Part shown: in pieces, positions 45,101 to 64,000 of the stretch
How the letters are laid out: each line of letters starts with the position of its first letter
Numbering within the stretch: position 1 is the stretch's first letter
Source: Manis javanica
Lineage: Eukaryota; Chordata; Mammalia; Pholidota; Manidae
Assembly (NCBI RefSeq): GCF_040802235.1
Contig: NC_133165.1
Coordinates: forward strand, 45,149,629 to 45,213,628
Direction of reading: 5' to 3'
DNA: 64,000 nucleotides
Program-made: the position numbers and the translations under genes
The notes under the pieces: model-generated
The model's database searches: none
What the model was told of the DNA's origin: nothing
What the model saw: only the letters and a program-made list of their open reading frames with translations

Positions 45101-45361
45101 AACACATACATGAATGAATTTGTGAAAAAGTGGGGGTTGACCCAGAATACGAATCTAGTCACCGAATGTTCCTCGGTTACCCGCTGACCCCTCCCTCAGA
45201 CGCGGCTGTGTATCTTGGCTAGGACCCGACCTCCCTGGACCTCCGTTTCCCTGGCTTACGCCTCACCTGCCAATGACGTCCTTGGGGTCGTACTTCTGGT
45301 AAAATTCCTTGGCAGCGGCCCAGTCAGGCAGCTCATCCTCTGGCCCCACGTCCAGCGTCAT
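36188..45361 (-). CDS. PHKG2: PHKG2, phosphorylase kinase catalytic gamma subunit (liver/testis)
   Basis: Nine coding exons, in transcript order: 45267-45361 (ATG at 45361, [14 protein letters not shown]), 40519-40694, 40207-40261, 39103-39168, 38853-39016, 37029-37119, 36783-36936, 36585-36710, 36188-36481 (stop TAG). The total is 406 codons plus stop, the human length. Kinase landmarks are the glycine loop (GRGVSSVV), the VAIK-type lysine in FAVKIME, the catalytic loop HRDLKPEN and DFGFSC (exon 38853-39016), the P+1 region [10 protein letters not shown] (37029-37119), and the C-terminal calmodulin-binding regulatory region in the last exon. It phosphorylates glycogen phosphorylase in the cytosol as part of the alpha-beta-gamma-delta holoenzyme; human loss causes glycogen storage disease IXc (established knowledge). 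All catalytic residues I can check are intact. It is convergent with CFAP119. Confidence 0.97.
37120..38852 (-). repeat. PHKG2 intron with old LINE/MIR fragments
   Basis: 37500-37700 contains old LINE-like text (tccctggctccccattatggcc). 37720-37800 is an L2-like piece (aagtatttaagaatgcctac, accatgtaccaaatacc). 38030-38220 is a MIR (caagttcaaatcccagc, ttgggcaagtcac). The remainder is unassigned. Confidence 0.55.
39169..40206 (-). other. PHKG2: PHKG2 intron between the kinase N- and C-lobe exons
   Basis: About 1 kb with no exon and no repeat I can name. 39340-39560 is AT-rich. Confidence 0.4.
40695..45266 (-). repeat. PHKG2 intron 4.6 kb long, mostly old LINE fossils
   Basis: Several stretches read as decayed L2 or L1-type LINE DNA on either strand: 41390-42060, 42380-42960, 43400-44170 (phrases such as cttcctaattggtttc and gatctttttaaaatgcag), 44165-44360 (MIR-like), and 44390-45110 with an L2-type end (agaatataaattccagaac, cagtgcctagtacagtgc, tacatgaatgaatt). 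No coding exon is needed or seen between 40694 and 45267. Confidence 0.55.
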
Positions 45362-45399
45362 TCCGTAGGCGGTGGGGGCCTTTGTGGAGGAAACGGAGG

Positions 45400-46070
45400 G
45401 CAGTGAGGGCAGGGAGGCCCATGTGCTCTGAGAGGACGCACATCGTGGCTCCCGGACGCGCAGCCCTTGCGTCTGGGGCGCCAGGAACCTGGGGGTTGGG
45501 GACGGGGTGGGGGAAGGATCGGGACTGGGGAGACCCCACGAAAAGGCCTAGGAGGCGGGAGAGGTGGCAGGACAGGGACAGGGACGGGGAGGTGAGGGGA
45601 AAAGGTACGGAGGAAGGGAAGGGGCACACTGGCAGCTGGCTGTTGCTGCGCAGGCGCACTTGGGCGGGTCCTGGGATGGGGCGCGGGGTCTCGTGCAGGC
45701 TTACCTGCAGGGGCGGGAAAAGAAGCCAGGGTCAACACTAGGTCGCTAGGTTTCGGGGTTCGTCTGTATTCGTTTACCTTACGCCCAGGCGGGGCCGGCA
45801 AAAACATTAGGCCCCGCCCCTATCTTGTCTGCCAATGACCAGCACCGCCCGAAAACGAAGGTTCAAAAACCCTTCCAATTGGTAATTGGTAGTCCAATAG
45901 GAAGCCCAGAGTTTCGAGCCTGGCGCAGACGTTGGACCTCAGTTACCAAAGGCTGCGACGCTAGGGCAGAGCTTTGGATGCTGCCAATCAGCAATCGGCG
46001 TCTGCTTGGAGGCAGCAGAGGGTGGAGCTTGCTTACGGGTAGTGCTGAAGGCATGGAGCAGGACCCGGAA
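45400..46070 (-). promoter_or_regulatory. PHKG2: CpG-island promoter and 5' UTR exon of PHKG2
   Basis: A GC/CpG-rich block. A good donor on the minus strand at 45704 (CTGCAG|gtaagc) marks the end of a non-coding exon 1 that starts upstream, probably near 45810. The start-codon exon has a likely acceptor at 45380. CCAAT-type boxes (gccaat 45831, ccaatt about 45875, ccaat about 45893, ccaatc about 45984) lie upstream. Open frames across this block on both strands come from high GC. Confidence 0.7.
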
Positions 46071-48186
46071 GTTAGGTTTACAGAGACGCCTGACCTTTAG
46101 GTATCTGATCTGGACGCGGGATTTGTCGCTCTGGGCTTGGACATGGCGCCTTCAGACTCCTCACAGCATCCCTATCTGAATTCGGCTTTTAAATGTTAGC
46201 AGCTTAGTCCAAAGCCTTGAGAGGCAGACTCCAGCTCTTAAAATGCTTCGCACAGACATCCTGGACCCTAACTTGGTCAACTTGGTGTGGACGGTCAGTC
46301 AGAAGAGGTTCTCTCGTTCTGTGGCTGCTCCGACTCTTCAGTTCCTCCAGTCTAATGCTCACCGTCTGGGGTTATACATTTCCTAATCTTCCACCACCCA
46401 CTTCCAAAAGCCTTGAGAAGTATCACCCTCGTTCCAAGCCTGCCAGGTTGTGCAATTCGGCCAGGAGCGACTTCACAAGCCTCAGTGCCCAGCTAAACCC
46501 GGCATTCTCTTGGTGAATGTTTTTATTTGAATAAATATTTATTGCCTAAGCACCAAAGTAACAGCAATGACAAAGGAAAGTTCCTACTCTTGTGAAGGTA
46601 TAGTCTGGTGAGAGGCACAGATGGAATTCACATAATCTTCTAACACATGTCTTTAAAATGTCACATTTTGGGATTTCAACCATATAGGAGAAAAACGAAT
46701 CCAAGTAACTTTTTAACAGAATCATTTGACTTTTATGCCATCAATCTAATGACAAAATAATTGCAAAGAAAAATTGAATAAACTTGTTTGGTAGTATAAG
46801 TGGGCTAATTATGCTGAAATTGAGCAAGGGAACATATTGATGTAGTTGGCTGTCAAGGTCCTTACTGTGGGAATACCAAATTTGGAATGGGGAAAGACAA
46901 CCTTATGACTGATTGAAATTGGAGGTATTTTTAAAAATAGGTAAAATTAGGCTAGCTCCAACCTCTCGAAGGGCCTAGAAACAGTAACATCCCAGTAGAA
47001 GGAGCACAGCTAGTGTCTTGACACTGGTTTCAAAGTAACAGTACCCAATAAAAGGAACCAGTATTCCTTGGGAGACAACAGCTAGTTCTCAGGCTGGAGC
47101 AGAGGAAGTAAGATGAGCACGAAATAATTGGTGTCAGAAAGTAAATGAAGGAAGATGGGGACTTACCAGAAGGACACAAGAACTAGGTTGAAGGGGTTTC
47201 CACAAATCAAAAGCATAGATAAGAACAATGAGACTGAGAGGGCCATGAGGTGGCCTTCTAATGTGCTAGAAATGGTCTAATTAGCCTAGGTAGTAATTAC
47301 ACAGGTGTGTTCATATAAAAATATTCACCAAGCCGTGCACTTAAGATCTGCTTTGTATCTTTACTGTAAATTGTACCTCAACAAAACATTTTAAGGAAAA
47401 TGACAGTAATGCATATAATGAACTAAAAAAACGAGACCATACTAACACTAAAAATTGTAAATTAATGGAGAAAAAGACTTCACATAATGCAAACTAATAA
47501 ACATAGGCAGAATAACAACACATAACTGAAGCCTCTTAATAACTGCCTTGGGCAAAATAGGCATTAAAATTATTAGTGAAAATTTGCTGGGGAACAGACT
47601 ATATATACTGATTGCTTTTTAATTAAAATGGAAAAAAGTTATCCTTACTTTGCAGAAATCTGACAGACACAACCTTAACTAAACTGTCAATGTTACCATC
47701 AACAGTAAGGGCAAACTGACATCATGTGCCCTTGATGTGACATACTGAGGACACAAAACTTCCATATTTCTGCCAAAAATGCATAACCTAAATCCATTCA
47801 TAAGAACCCAAACTGAGGGATATTCTACAAATGGGCCTTGCCTCAAAAATGCCATGAAAGGCAAAAATAGAAAGGATGAGAATCTACTAAAAATTGAAGG
47901 AGACTAAGGATCTGACAGCTAAATGCAGAGTATTCACACACTGGAACTAAAGCAGAAAATAAACTGGTATAAAGGATGTTATTGGAACAACTGCCAAATT
48001 TGAATATTGAGTATATATTAGAATATTGTACTGATGTTAACTTCATGGAATTATATAATTGTACTCGAGTTATGTAAGAGAATATCCTTGTTCTGAGGAG
48101 ACAGATTATGAACTATTTAGGGATGAAGGGCCTTCAACTTACCCTCAAATGGTTCAGCAATAATAGTAAGTATATTTAGAAAAACA

Positions 48187-48623
48187 TAGGAATACCTCAT
48201 TTTATTGCTCACTTTCTATTGTGCTCTGCAGATACTGTTTTTACAAATTGAAAAGTTTGTGGCAACCCTATGTTGTCTATTGGTGCCATTTTTCCAAGAG
48301 CATTTGCTCACTTCAAGTCTCTGTGTCATATTTTAGTATTTCTTGCAATATTTCAAACTTTTTCACTGTATTTCTTGTGATCTGTGATCAGTGATTATGA
48401 CTTGCTGAAAGCTCAGATGACGATTAACATTTTTTAGGAATAAAGTTTTTAACTGATGTATGTACATTGTTTTTTAGATATAGACTACAGTATGGTGTAA
48501 GCCTAACTTTTACACGTATGCACTGGAAAACCAAAAATTCATTTGATTCACTTGCTTTATTGCAATATTTGCTCTTTTACAGTGGTTGGGAACTGAACCT
48601 GCAATATCTCCAAAGTATGCCTG
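48187..48623. mobile_element. Tigger1-like non-autonomous DNA transposon
   Basis: The two ends are degenerate inverted repeats of the Tigger1 terminus: ggaatacctcattttattg on the left and the complement of gtatgcctg preceded by aactgaacctgcaatatc on the right. Internal text (gtttgtggcaaccctatg, ggtgccatttttccaa) matches what I remember of that family. At 437 bp it lacks a transposase and is an internally deleted copy. Confidence 0.75.
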
Positions 48624-49194
48624 TGTAAAGCAAATAGGTGAAAGGTTAAAAATTATAAATAATAAACCTAGGTGAAAAATACATGACTTAATTATACTGT
48701 ATCACTGTTCTGCAGGTCTGAAATCTTTTCAAAATAAAGAGTTAAAAAATAGTGAAACCTCATTTATTCAGTTTGGGGGAATGGGATATTCTATTCTAGT
48801 AAACTTAAAGCTGATCAAATATTAGCTGTGAAAGTTTCTGTAAAAATTTCTCTAAAATGTTGTTTCCCCAGGCAACACCTCACACCAATTGTATCAGAAT
48901 CTCTTAAGGGTAAATGCCAGGCATAAATAATTTTTAAGGCTCCCCATTGGTTCCATTGTGAAGCCAAAGTTGAAAACCACTGCCCTATGTATGGCTTCTA
49001 CCCATTGCTGTAAATTCTAACCCCTGGGACCAACTACAGATTGTCTTCATTTCTTCTTGGAGCACTTTGTAACACTGAAGACAACCATCATGTGCCTCTC
49101 CTTCCCCTTTAATCTTCTCTCTTCAGTGTGCAACATTCCTAATTCCTTTGGGCGCTCTGCTGGTCTCTGAGTGGTGATCAAATAACCCACAAAT

Positions 49195-49700
49195 TCCATT
49201 CTCAAGGCACGTGTACTCCAAGAGACATGTACAAGAACGTCCATAGCAGCATGACCCATAATATTCCCAAACTGGAAATATCCCAGAAGTCCACTAACAG
49301 AAAATGGACAAATCGTAATATATTCCTATAATGGTATACTATACAATAACGTAAACTACAGCTACTCCAAATAGTGATGACTCTCACAATGCTAAGAAGC
49401 CAGACATACAAAGAATATATATGATTCCATTTATACAATGTTTGAATGCAGGCAAAACTAAAATACATTGTTAAAAGTCAGACCAGTAGTTACCTGTGAA
49501 GGAAGGGCGGACTAGTGATTGGGAGGGGTATAAAGGAGGCTTTGGAGTGCTGGCAGAGCAATTTTTTGACTAAATATTGGCTTCCAGATGTTTGATTCGT
49601 GTTAAATTATTGAGCTGTGTATTTTTTTTTGGATATTTTCCTATATTGTGATCTATCTCATGATTCACAAAATGCTTAAAATATTAGGCCTAAGATAAAG
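49195..49700 (+). mobile_element. Old L1 3' fragment
   Basis: It has the typical end of mammalian L1 ORF2 and 3' UTR in decayed form (aacgtccatagcagcatg, aatggtatactatac, cagaccagtagttacctg). Many substitutions show an ancient insertion. The left edge is approximate. Confidence 0.65.
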
Positions 49701-50214
49701 GATATGAAAATACATTAATCATGCAAATTTCCATATACAGAGTGGTGGCTGCTATTATCCAACCCTTTCACTCCTCTCTCAACCCTGAAACCAAACTGCT
49801 GGGTTCAATCTCAACTCCACCACCTACTAGCTGTGTAGTGTTGGGTAATGTGTGCCTGTTTCCTCAACTATAATATGAAAACAATGATCCTACTATTGAG
49901 TGAATGTGAGGACTGAAGGAGTTAAAAAATAGGAAGTATGAGAACACAGCCTGGAATACAATGAGCACTTAAGAAGTAAGTAGCTGCTGCTACTAGTTCT
50001 CTTCCCTTCCTCCAGGGTCTCTGTTGATGTGTAAGGGAGAAAAGCTGGGGTCTTTCCAAGAAGGAAACTTCCAGAAGGAAAAGGGGAGGACTTTCCTTCT
50101 CTTGGAACTCCTAGGAGGGGGAAATGCAGACTTCTGCTATCAGTCAGATGTCCAAGGGCCGAGGGAAAAGCAGGGGAAGAACAATTAGGAGCATTTCACC
50201 ACTAAAGAAAGGTT

Positions 50215-50220
50215 TTTATT
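50215..50220 (-). terminator. TMEM265: TMEM265 poly(A) signal
   Basis: The forward TTTATT is AATAAA on the minus strand, about 310 bases beyond the TMEM265 stop. It defines the 3' UTR as about 50200-50526. Confidence 0.65.
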
Positions 50221-50526
50221 ACAAAACAAATTCTAATAAAATCAGGCCTGGTTTTCGACCCACCTCTGGGTAGAGGCCCCCAGGATGGAAGAGGCTGGGG
50301 GGAAGAGGAGATAGATGGTAGGCACTGAAAGAAGAGAGCAGACTGATCTCCCCTCATTGGTCCTAGCTGTTGCCTCCTTATATAAAGGGCTAGAAGAGCT
50401 CTTCCAAAGCCTTTTGAAAGGGGAACTATCCTTCCAGGAAGGACAACTGCTGGCACTGGATCCTAGCAATACCACATTGCAGGATCCAGGAGGTCTCGGC
50501 TGACTCTAGGCAGAGGCCACCAAGAG

Positions 50527-52225
<1,699 letters not shown>

Positions 52226-53112
52226 CTAAGGAATGCTGCCTTACTGGGGAGTTCCTCTAGTGACTCATAGAGCAAGAGAGGGTATGTGTGGCTGGAATCC
52301 TTTTTCTCAGCCTAAGATTCTGAATCTTTACAGGCAAGCCAGTGTGAACACAGCATTATCTGCATTACTTGTTGTTTTGACAAGTGGGGAAAAGCAAAAT
52401 GACAGGTGACCATTGAAGCAGGAGAGAAACAACAAATCTCAGATGCTAAGAATCTGAGACTATCCAAATTAATGATGTTACACTGTATTTCAAAGGGCCC
52501 TAAAATTCCCTTAAGTTCCTCAGAAGTTGCCCAATTGGGTCAGAGAATGGCACCCTAGATCCTGGGCCCTTCAAACAAAACAGTCATTTCATGTGAAAAG
52601 TTCTGGAATGGGGTAAAGAAAGGAAAAAGTACCCACCAACTGAGCTCTTTATGGTGGGAGAAACATCAGCAAAACCTTACCTCCCCCAACTGGGGCCTCC
52701 TTTACTATGCTCTCTGCCACCTCCTCTCCATTTTAACCCAAGCCACACAGTTTGATTAACACTCTTGAGTCTAAATGACCTCATAGCCCAAACAGAAAGC
52801 TGCATGATGCCCTACTTAATCATTTGTCATCTCCCTATTCCCCAAGTCCACTGAGCTCTGGCACCCTCATTTCCAACCATTCCCCTACATCCTAGACAAA
52901 ATGGAACCATTTGCAGTTCTTTGAATAGCAGTAACCAAGGATAGAAAGGATGAAAGAGGGAGGGTAAGCAGAGAGCAAAGAATGGTAATGTGCTATAAAG
53001 CTGCAGGTGAGTGGGCATGAGAAATCAGATGAGGTAAACACAGTCTTCAGACAACACAGGGGTCTACCGAGTTGAGATCAGAGAAAAGGAAAAAACAAAC
53101 AGGGGCGCTTAC

Positions 53113-53170
53113 CTGGCTATGGGCCTTGAGGAACTTTGAGTTTCAGCTTCTGCCTCAGGTTTGATTTGGC
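53113..53170 (-). other. TMEM265: Probable 5' UTR exon of TMEM265
   Basis: A perfect donor on the minus strand (AGCCAG|gtaagc, exon edge at 53113) lies about 1 kb upstream of the start-codon exon. The upstream end of the exon is uncertain. The region is not a strong CpG island, which suggests a tissue-restricted promoter. 52124-53112 is intron with no recognisable exon. Confidence 0.45.
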
Positions 53171-53697
53171 TTGGGTGGAGATGGAGCTGACTCAGGGCTC
53201 CAACACAAGCCCAGCGGTGTGGTTGGGTGGCCTGCCACCACCTTTAAAGCCCCAGGAGCTTGTAAAGGGGTGTGACTGCCTCAAACCAGTTTGGCTAGAG
53301 GAAATCAAGGACAAAAGATGGAACTAGAGGTAGGATACCCGCCTTCTGGAAAAGGAATGAAAGCACCTAACAGGGATAAAAGCAGGTAAAAGTCTGAGGC
53401 ATCAGAGAGCTCTGGGATAAAGTCCAGAACCAAGGAAATGGAAGGAGGGACAAACTATGAGTTGGAATGACAAACTGAAACTTTAGGGAAAGGAACCTTT
53501 CATCAGATTGACCAATTTCCCCTAGTCTTGGGTGCTGGGTGATTTCTGCCTCAAAGATATGTCATTCTGGGTTAATGATCAGACTAGGGTTTGGCAAGAG
53601 CAAGAGAGAGAAAAACAATGCCCAAGTTCCCACCCAGCCCTCCACCAGACCAGAAAATCAGAAGCCTCCTTACGCGGATGCTCATACAGAAACTAAG

Positions 53698-53703
53698 TTT
53701 ATT
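53698..53703 (-). terminator. SRCAP: SRCAP poly(A) signal
   Basis: TTTATT forward, AATAAA on the minus strand, about 370 bases past the SRCAP stop. An A/T-rich tract (53700-53740) lies just upstream in the transcript. TMEM265 begins about 0.5 kb further on, so SRCAP reads toward TMEM265 in the same direction. Confidence 0.75.
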
Positions 53704-54073
53704 ATTTTTTTCTTCTTAAAAAAAAAAAGAAAAAAAAACCTCATTGTAGAGAGCCCCTCCCCTTTTCCCTAAGGGTGGGGGACTGTGAAGATAGCTGGGG
53801 AATCAAGTACAGGGGGGTGGGGAAAGAGACTATCTTGCCACCCTTAACACTGCCCAGCCATGTGGGGTGGAAGGGAAGGGGATACGTGAAGAGCCCCATT
53901 TCCATGATAACCAGTTGCCTACCCCCTACTTTGGTGGAAAGAAGGGAGAAGGCCCCTCTGTCTCCCTGGAGGCTTTCCCCCTCAAAAGACTTCAAGTAGT
54001 GGTTAACAGAGTCAGGCCTGGTCATAGAGGAAGAGGGGCCATGGTGGAAAGCCTAGGTGGAAGGGCAGCCCTC

Positions 54074-61280
<7,207 letters not shown>

Positions 61281-64000
61281 CTGGGGATCACAGAAAAAAA
61301 AAAAAAAAAGAAAAGTCACTGGTGTCCTCAACAGAAAACCTGACAGCTCCTCCCAGAATTAAACATAACCTATGGAAATCGTAAGATTAAAAAATATACT
61401 ATGCTTTTAGTAATTTGCCAAGTTGTCAATAATGGAAGTTATTCCTTTCACAATGTTAAATGAATTAACTTCTCTGCAAGAGAAAATTAATCTTCCCTTG
61501 CATACCAAAGCAGAATGCCTGAATATTCTAAATTAAGATCACATATCCAGCAAGTATATAGGAAAATACCCACAAATCATCCAGTCTATAAAACACATAA
61601 CTCTGGAACATCCAAGTTAAATTTACCTTCTTGCAGAGGATCCAGAACAATCATGAAAAGCCTTCCTGAAATCACTGACCAGAACAGAGGGGCTAATCAA
61701 ATCCACAGCTGGTTTCTGCCAAGGGACAGAATGGAATGGGCTGGGATTGGATAGGCTAACTAACCATCTAGGTATCAGCATCCTGAGAAACAGGGAGTGC
61801 CCTAGCAGACAGGAAATCATACGACTTTGACCCAAACCTTTCCCATCTCTGTGCTTCCAGTTTCACAGGCAATAAAACCAAACTCTTTTTTGTAGCATTT
61901 ATCACACTTGTAGTTTTACACTTACATGGTTCTCTGATTAATGTTTTCTACCACTAAACTGTAAAAGCCCAATATAACATGAACTGTATCTGATCTTGCT
62001 AACTTTAATCACCCAGTATTCTGCTCAGTATCTGGCACAAAGTAGGCTCACAATAAGTATCTGTTATTAGAATACACAAATAATGAAGGAGAGTGGACCT
62101 TAGGAAAGGTCCTAAAAAAAGGCAGCATCCCAAATTTCCCTTGACTGCTACCTTAAGCTTGACATCTTGGCTCCTCGTGATACAAGTGAGCAAGGAAAGC
62201 ATCCAAGCAGAGGGAAAAAATCAATATAGGCCAGCTCTCAAAAGTAGTAGCAAAGGAGAAAATATTTGCAAATCATGTATCAGAAAATATACCTAGATAC
62301 TTGTATCCGGAATTTATAAAGAGCCCTTATAACTCAGTAATAAAATTAAAATAAACCAATTAAAACTTTAAAAGGCAAAATCTGAACAGACATTTCTTCA
62401 AAGAAGATACACAAATGGCCAACAACCACTGAAAAGTCACTCAACATCATTAGTCATTAGGAAAATGCTTATCAAAACCACAAGATACCACTTAACACCA
62501 ACCAGGATGGCTATAACAACAAAGACAACAATCATTGGCAAAGATGTGGATGGACAACCTGGAACCTTTACAGGCCTAGCAGAAATGTAAAATGACATAG
62601 CCACTCTGAAAAACCGTTTGGCACTTCTGCAACCATTAAATAGTTACTGAATGACCCAGAAATTCCACTTCTAGGTATACACCCATTATAAATGCAAATA
62701 TATCAAAGACACAAAAATCTTACACACAAATGCTCACAGCAGCATTATTCATTAACAGCCAAAAAGCAGAAATAATCCAAATGCCCCCACATAGCTATAT
62801 AAAATATGGCATATCCATACAATGGATTATTATTCAACATAAAGAAATGAAGTATTAATTACATGCTGTAACACAGGATGAACCTCAAAAACACTAAACT
62901 AAGGGAAAGAACAGTTACAAAAGACCACACGTTATGTAACTCCATAGGCAAATCTAGAGAGACAGAAAGTAGATTAGTGACTAGCTAGAGCTAGAAAGGA
63001 TGGAGGGGGCTTCAGGGATGATGGCTAAGGGTGTAGGGTTTCTTCCTAGGGCCATGAAAATGTTTTAGCATGGACTGTGGCAATAGCTGCACCTCTGTGA
63101 ATGAACTAAAGTCACTGAATTTCACACTTTAAATAGGTGACTGTATGGTATATGATTTATATCTCAAACAGTACAGTGTCAAGAATCTGCTAATTGCAGA
63201 GAGAGCAAAATTTAGCACAGGTGGGACTGCCACCCTTGGACTAGGATTGAGGCTCTCTTCTCTCTACTGTAACAAGCCAGACCAACCTGACAACAGAAAA
63301 AGACTAAAGGTGGAGTCAGCGACACTGACAAAGGGTAGGGAACTGGGGCTGAGGCAAAGAGTAAAAATCAGCTCTGAAAACAGAGTGAGAAAAAGACATG
63401 AGTGACTGGAGAGACTGACTAGACCTTTCTTCTTTTTAGTTCTTGGGTTGTTTAATTTGAGTTGCTAAGTTTAACTTAATCAAACACATATGGACCTATT
63501 ATCTATGACAGAAAAAAAAAGAGAGTTCTTTTTATTGCCTACTTAATCACCAGGGAGATAAAAAAACTGTAAGAGATAATAACCATCAAAGTCAGAGCTC
63601 ATGATTTTTTGTGGTGCCAGCCCTCCCTTAGAAGTCCAAATGCTTGACAATGGTGAGGTCTTAGCAACTGAGAAAGTCTGTCTCTGAGGACTGCCTCTGT
63701 GGGGAAGAGGAAAAAGCAATGGAATCCACACATCTGTGTTGTCATAAATTTTGTAACCTTTGTACCATCACTTAATGGACTAGTTTCTTCCTCTGTCAAG
63801 TGCGGCAATAAGATAGCAACACTAACTCAAAAGAATAAGCAAGAACCAAAGAGACCAGTAATAACACAGTGACCTTGAACGTATCAGCAATTCACTGTTT
63901 TAAGAACATTAACTTCTCAATTATTCCTCTGAGAAAAGAACATGATTATTCCCATTTTACAGGTAAGAGTACAGGCCCATGGGAAGAGCAGGGACTTGTC
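61281..64000 (-). other. SRCAP: SRCAP intron extending past the window end
   Basis: No further coding exon was recognised up to 64000, so the large upstream exon must lie beyond. An A/G-rich tract sits at 61290-61312 next to the acceptor (a T/C-rich polypyrimidine tract on the transcript strand). 61860-62090 has L2-like text (taaaagcccaatataac, gctcagtatctggcac), and 62235-63190 is an old L1. Confidence 0.6.
62235..63190 (+). mobile_element. Old L1 3' fragment in SRCAP intron
   Basis: Decayed L1 ORF2 3' end and 3' UTR: caaatggccaacaacc, aaccacaagatacca, gaaattccacttctag, gcagcattattcat, gggctttcag-type text, then cacactttaaataggtg. There are many stops and indels, so it is ancient. Orientation is antisense to SRCAP. 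Confidence 0.75.

Larger units (their letters stand above)
46071..50199. other. Intergenic region PHKG2 - TMEM265
   Basis: AT-rich, low gene density. 47285-47395 is an old L1 3'-end fragment (cacttaagatctgctttg, ttgtacctcaa). 48187-48623 is a Tigger-like element and 49195-49700 an old L1. 49790-49990 has MIR character (cacctactagctgtg). The other open frames are below 100 codons and lack any recognisable feature. Confidence 0.5.

Noticed and set aside
45333-46100. Frames of 91-149 codons around the PHKG2 promoter
   Set aside because: CpG-island composition. The minus-strand 149-codon frame overlaps the 5' UTR and intron and has no resemblance to PHKG2 or any family I know.

Overview
The window is mammalian nuclear DNA. 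It carries the ZNF629 - RNF40 - CFAP119 - PHKG2 - TMEM265 - SRCAP gene cluster, known in human from chromosome band 16p11.2, in the reverse of the human chromosome orientation. The genes were identified by recognising their translated exons, and each exon was placed by hand from GT/AG splice sites and reading phase. The spliced products are 869 aa (ZNF629), 1001 aa (RNF40) and 406 aa (PHKG2), equal to the human lengths as I remember them. CFAP119 comes out at 331 aa. I see no Alu, rodent B1/B2, ruminant Bov-tA/BovB or carnivore tRNA-Lys SINE, so this is probably a non-primate, non-rodent placental mammal with little recent SINE activity. The 3' end of the young L1 reminded me of pangolin-type L1s, but that is a weak guess.

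Layout: 1-2200 is the flank with a 191-bp tandem duplication. 2230-2660 is the ZNF629 CpG promoter, 4726-7489 its two coding exons (+), and 7490-about 10790 its long 3' UTR. 10.8-13.4 kb is intergenic. RNF40 runs on the minus strand from its CpG promoter (about 31.45-31.9 kb) to its poly(A) signal at 13.45 kb, in 19 coding exons; its first coding intron holds a full-length 6.4-kb L1. CFAP119 (+) starts from the same CpG island and ends about 80 bp from the 3' end of PHKG2 (-, 35.9-45.8 kb). 46.1-50.2 kb is AT-rich intergenic DNA with a Tigger-like element and old L1 pieces. TMEM265 (-, 50.2-53.2 kb) has an in-frame stop in its first coding exon. SRCAP (-) fills 53.7 kb to the window end, with nine 3' coding exons that hold the last SNF2 helicase motifs and three AT-hooks.

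Functionally the cluster mixes chromatin genes (SRCAP for H2A.Z deposition, RNF40 for H2B ubiquitylation, ZNF629 as a C2H2 protein) with glycogen metabolism (PHKG2) and cilia or sperm (CFAP119). No operon-like logic is implied; the shared element is CpG-island promoter architecture.

I found no new multi-gene system. The observations most worth following are: (1) a gradient of zinc-finger decay in ZNF629 that runs past the stop codon into the 3' UTR; (2) the antisense L1, which places a 15-U tract 23 nt downstream of a weak RNF40 5' splice site; (3) the TMEM265 stop codon; (4) the nearly perfect 191-bp tandem duplication.
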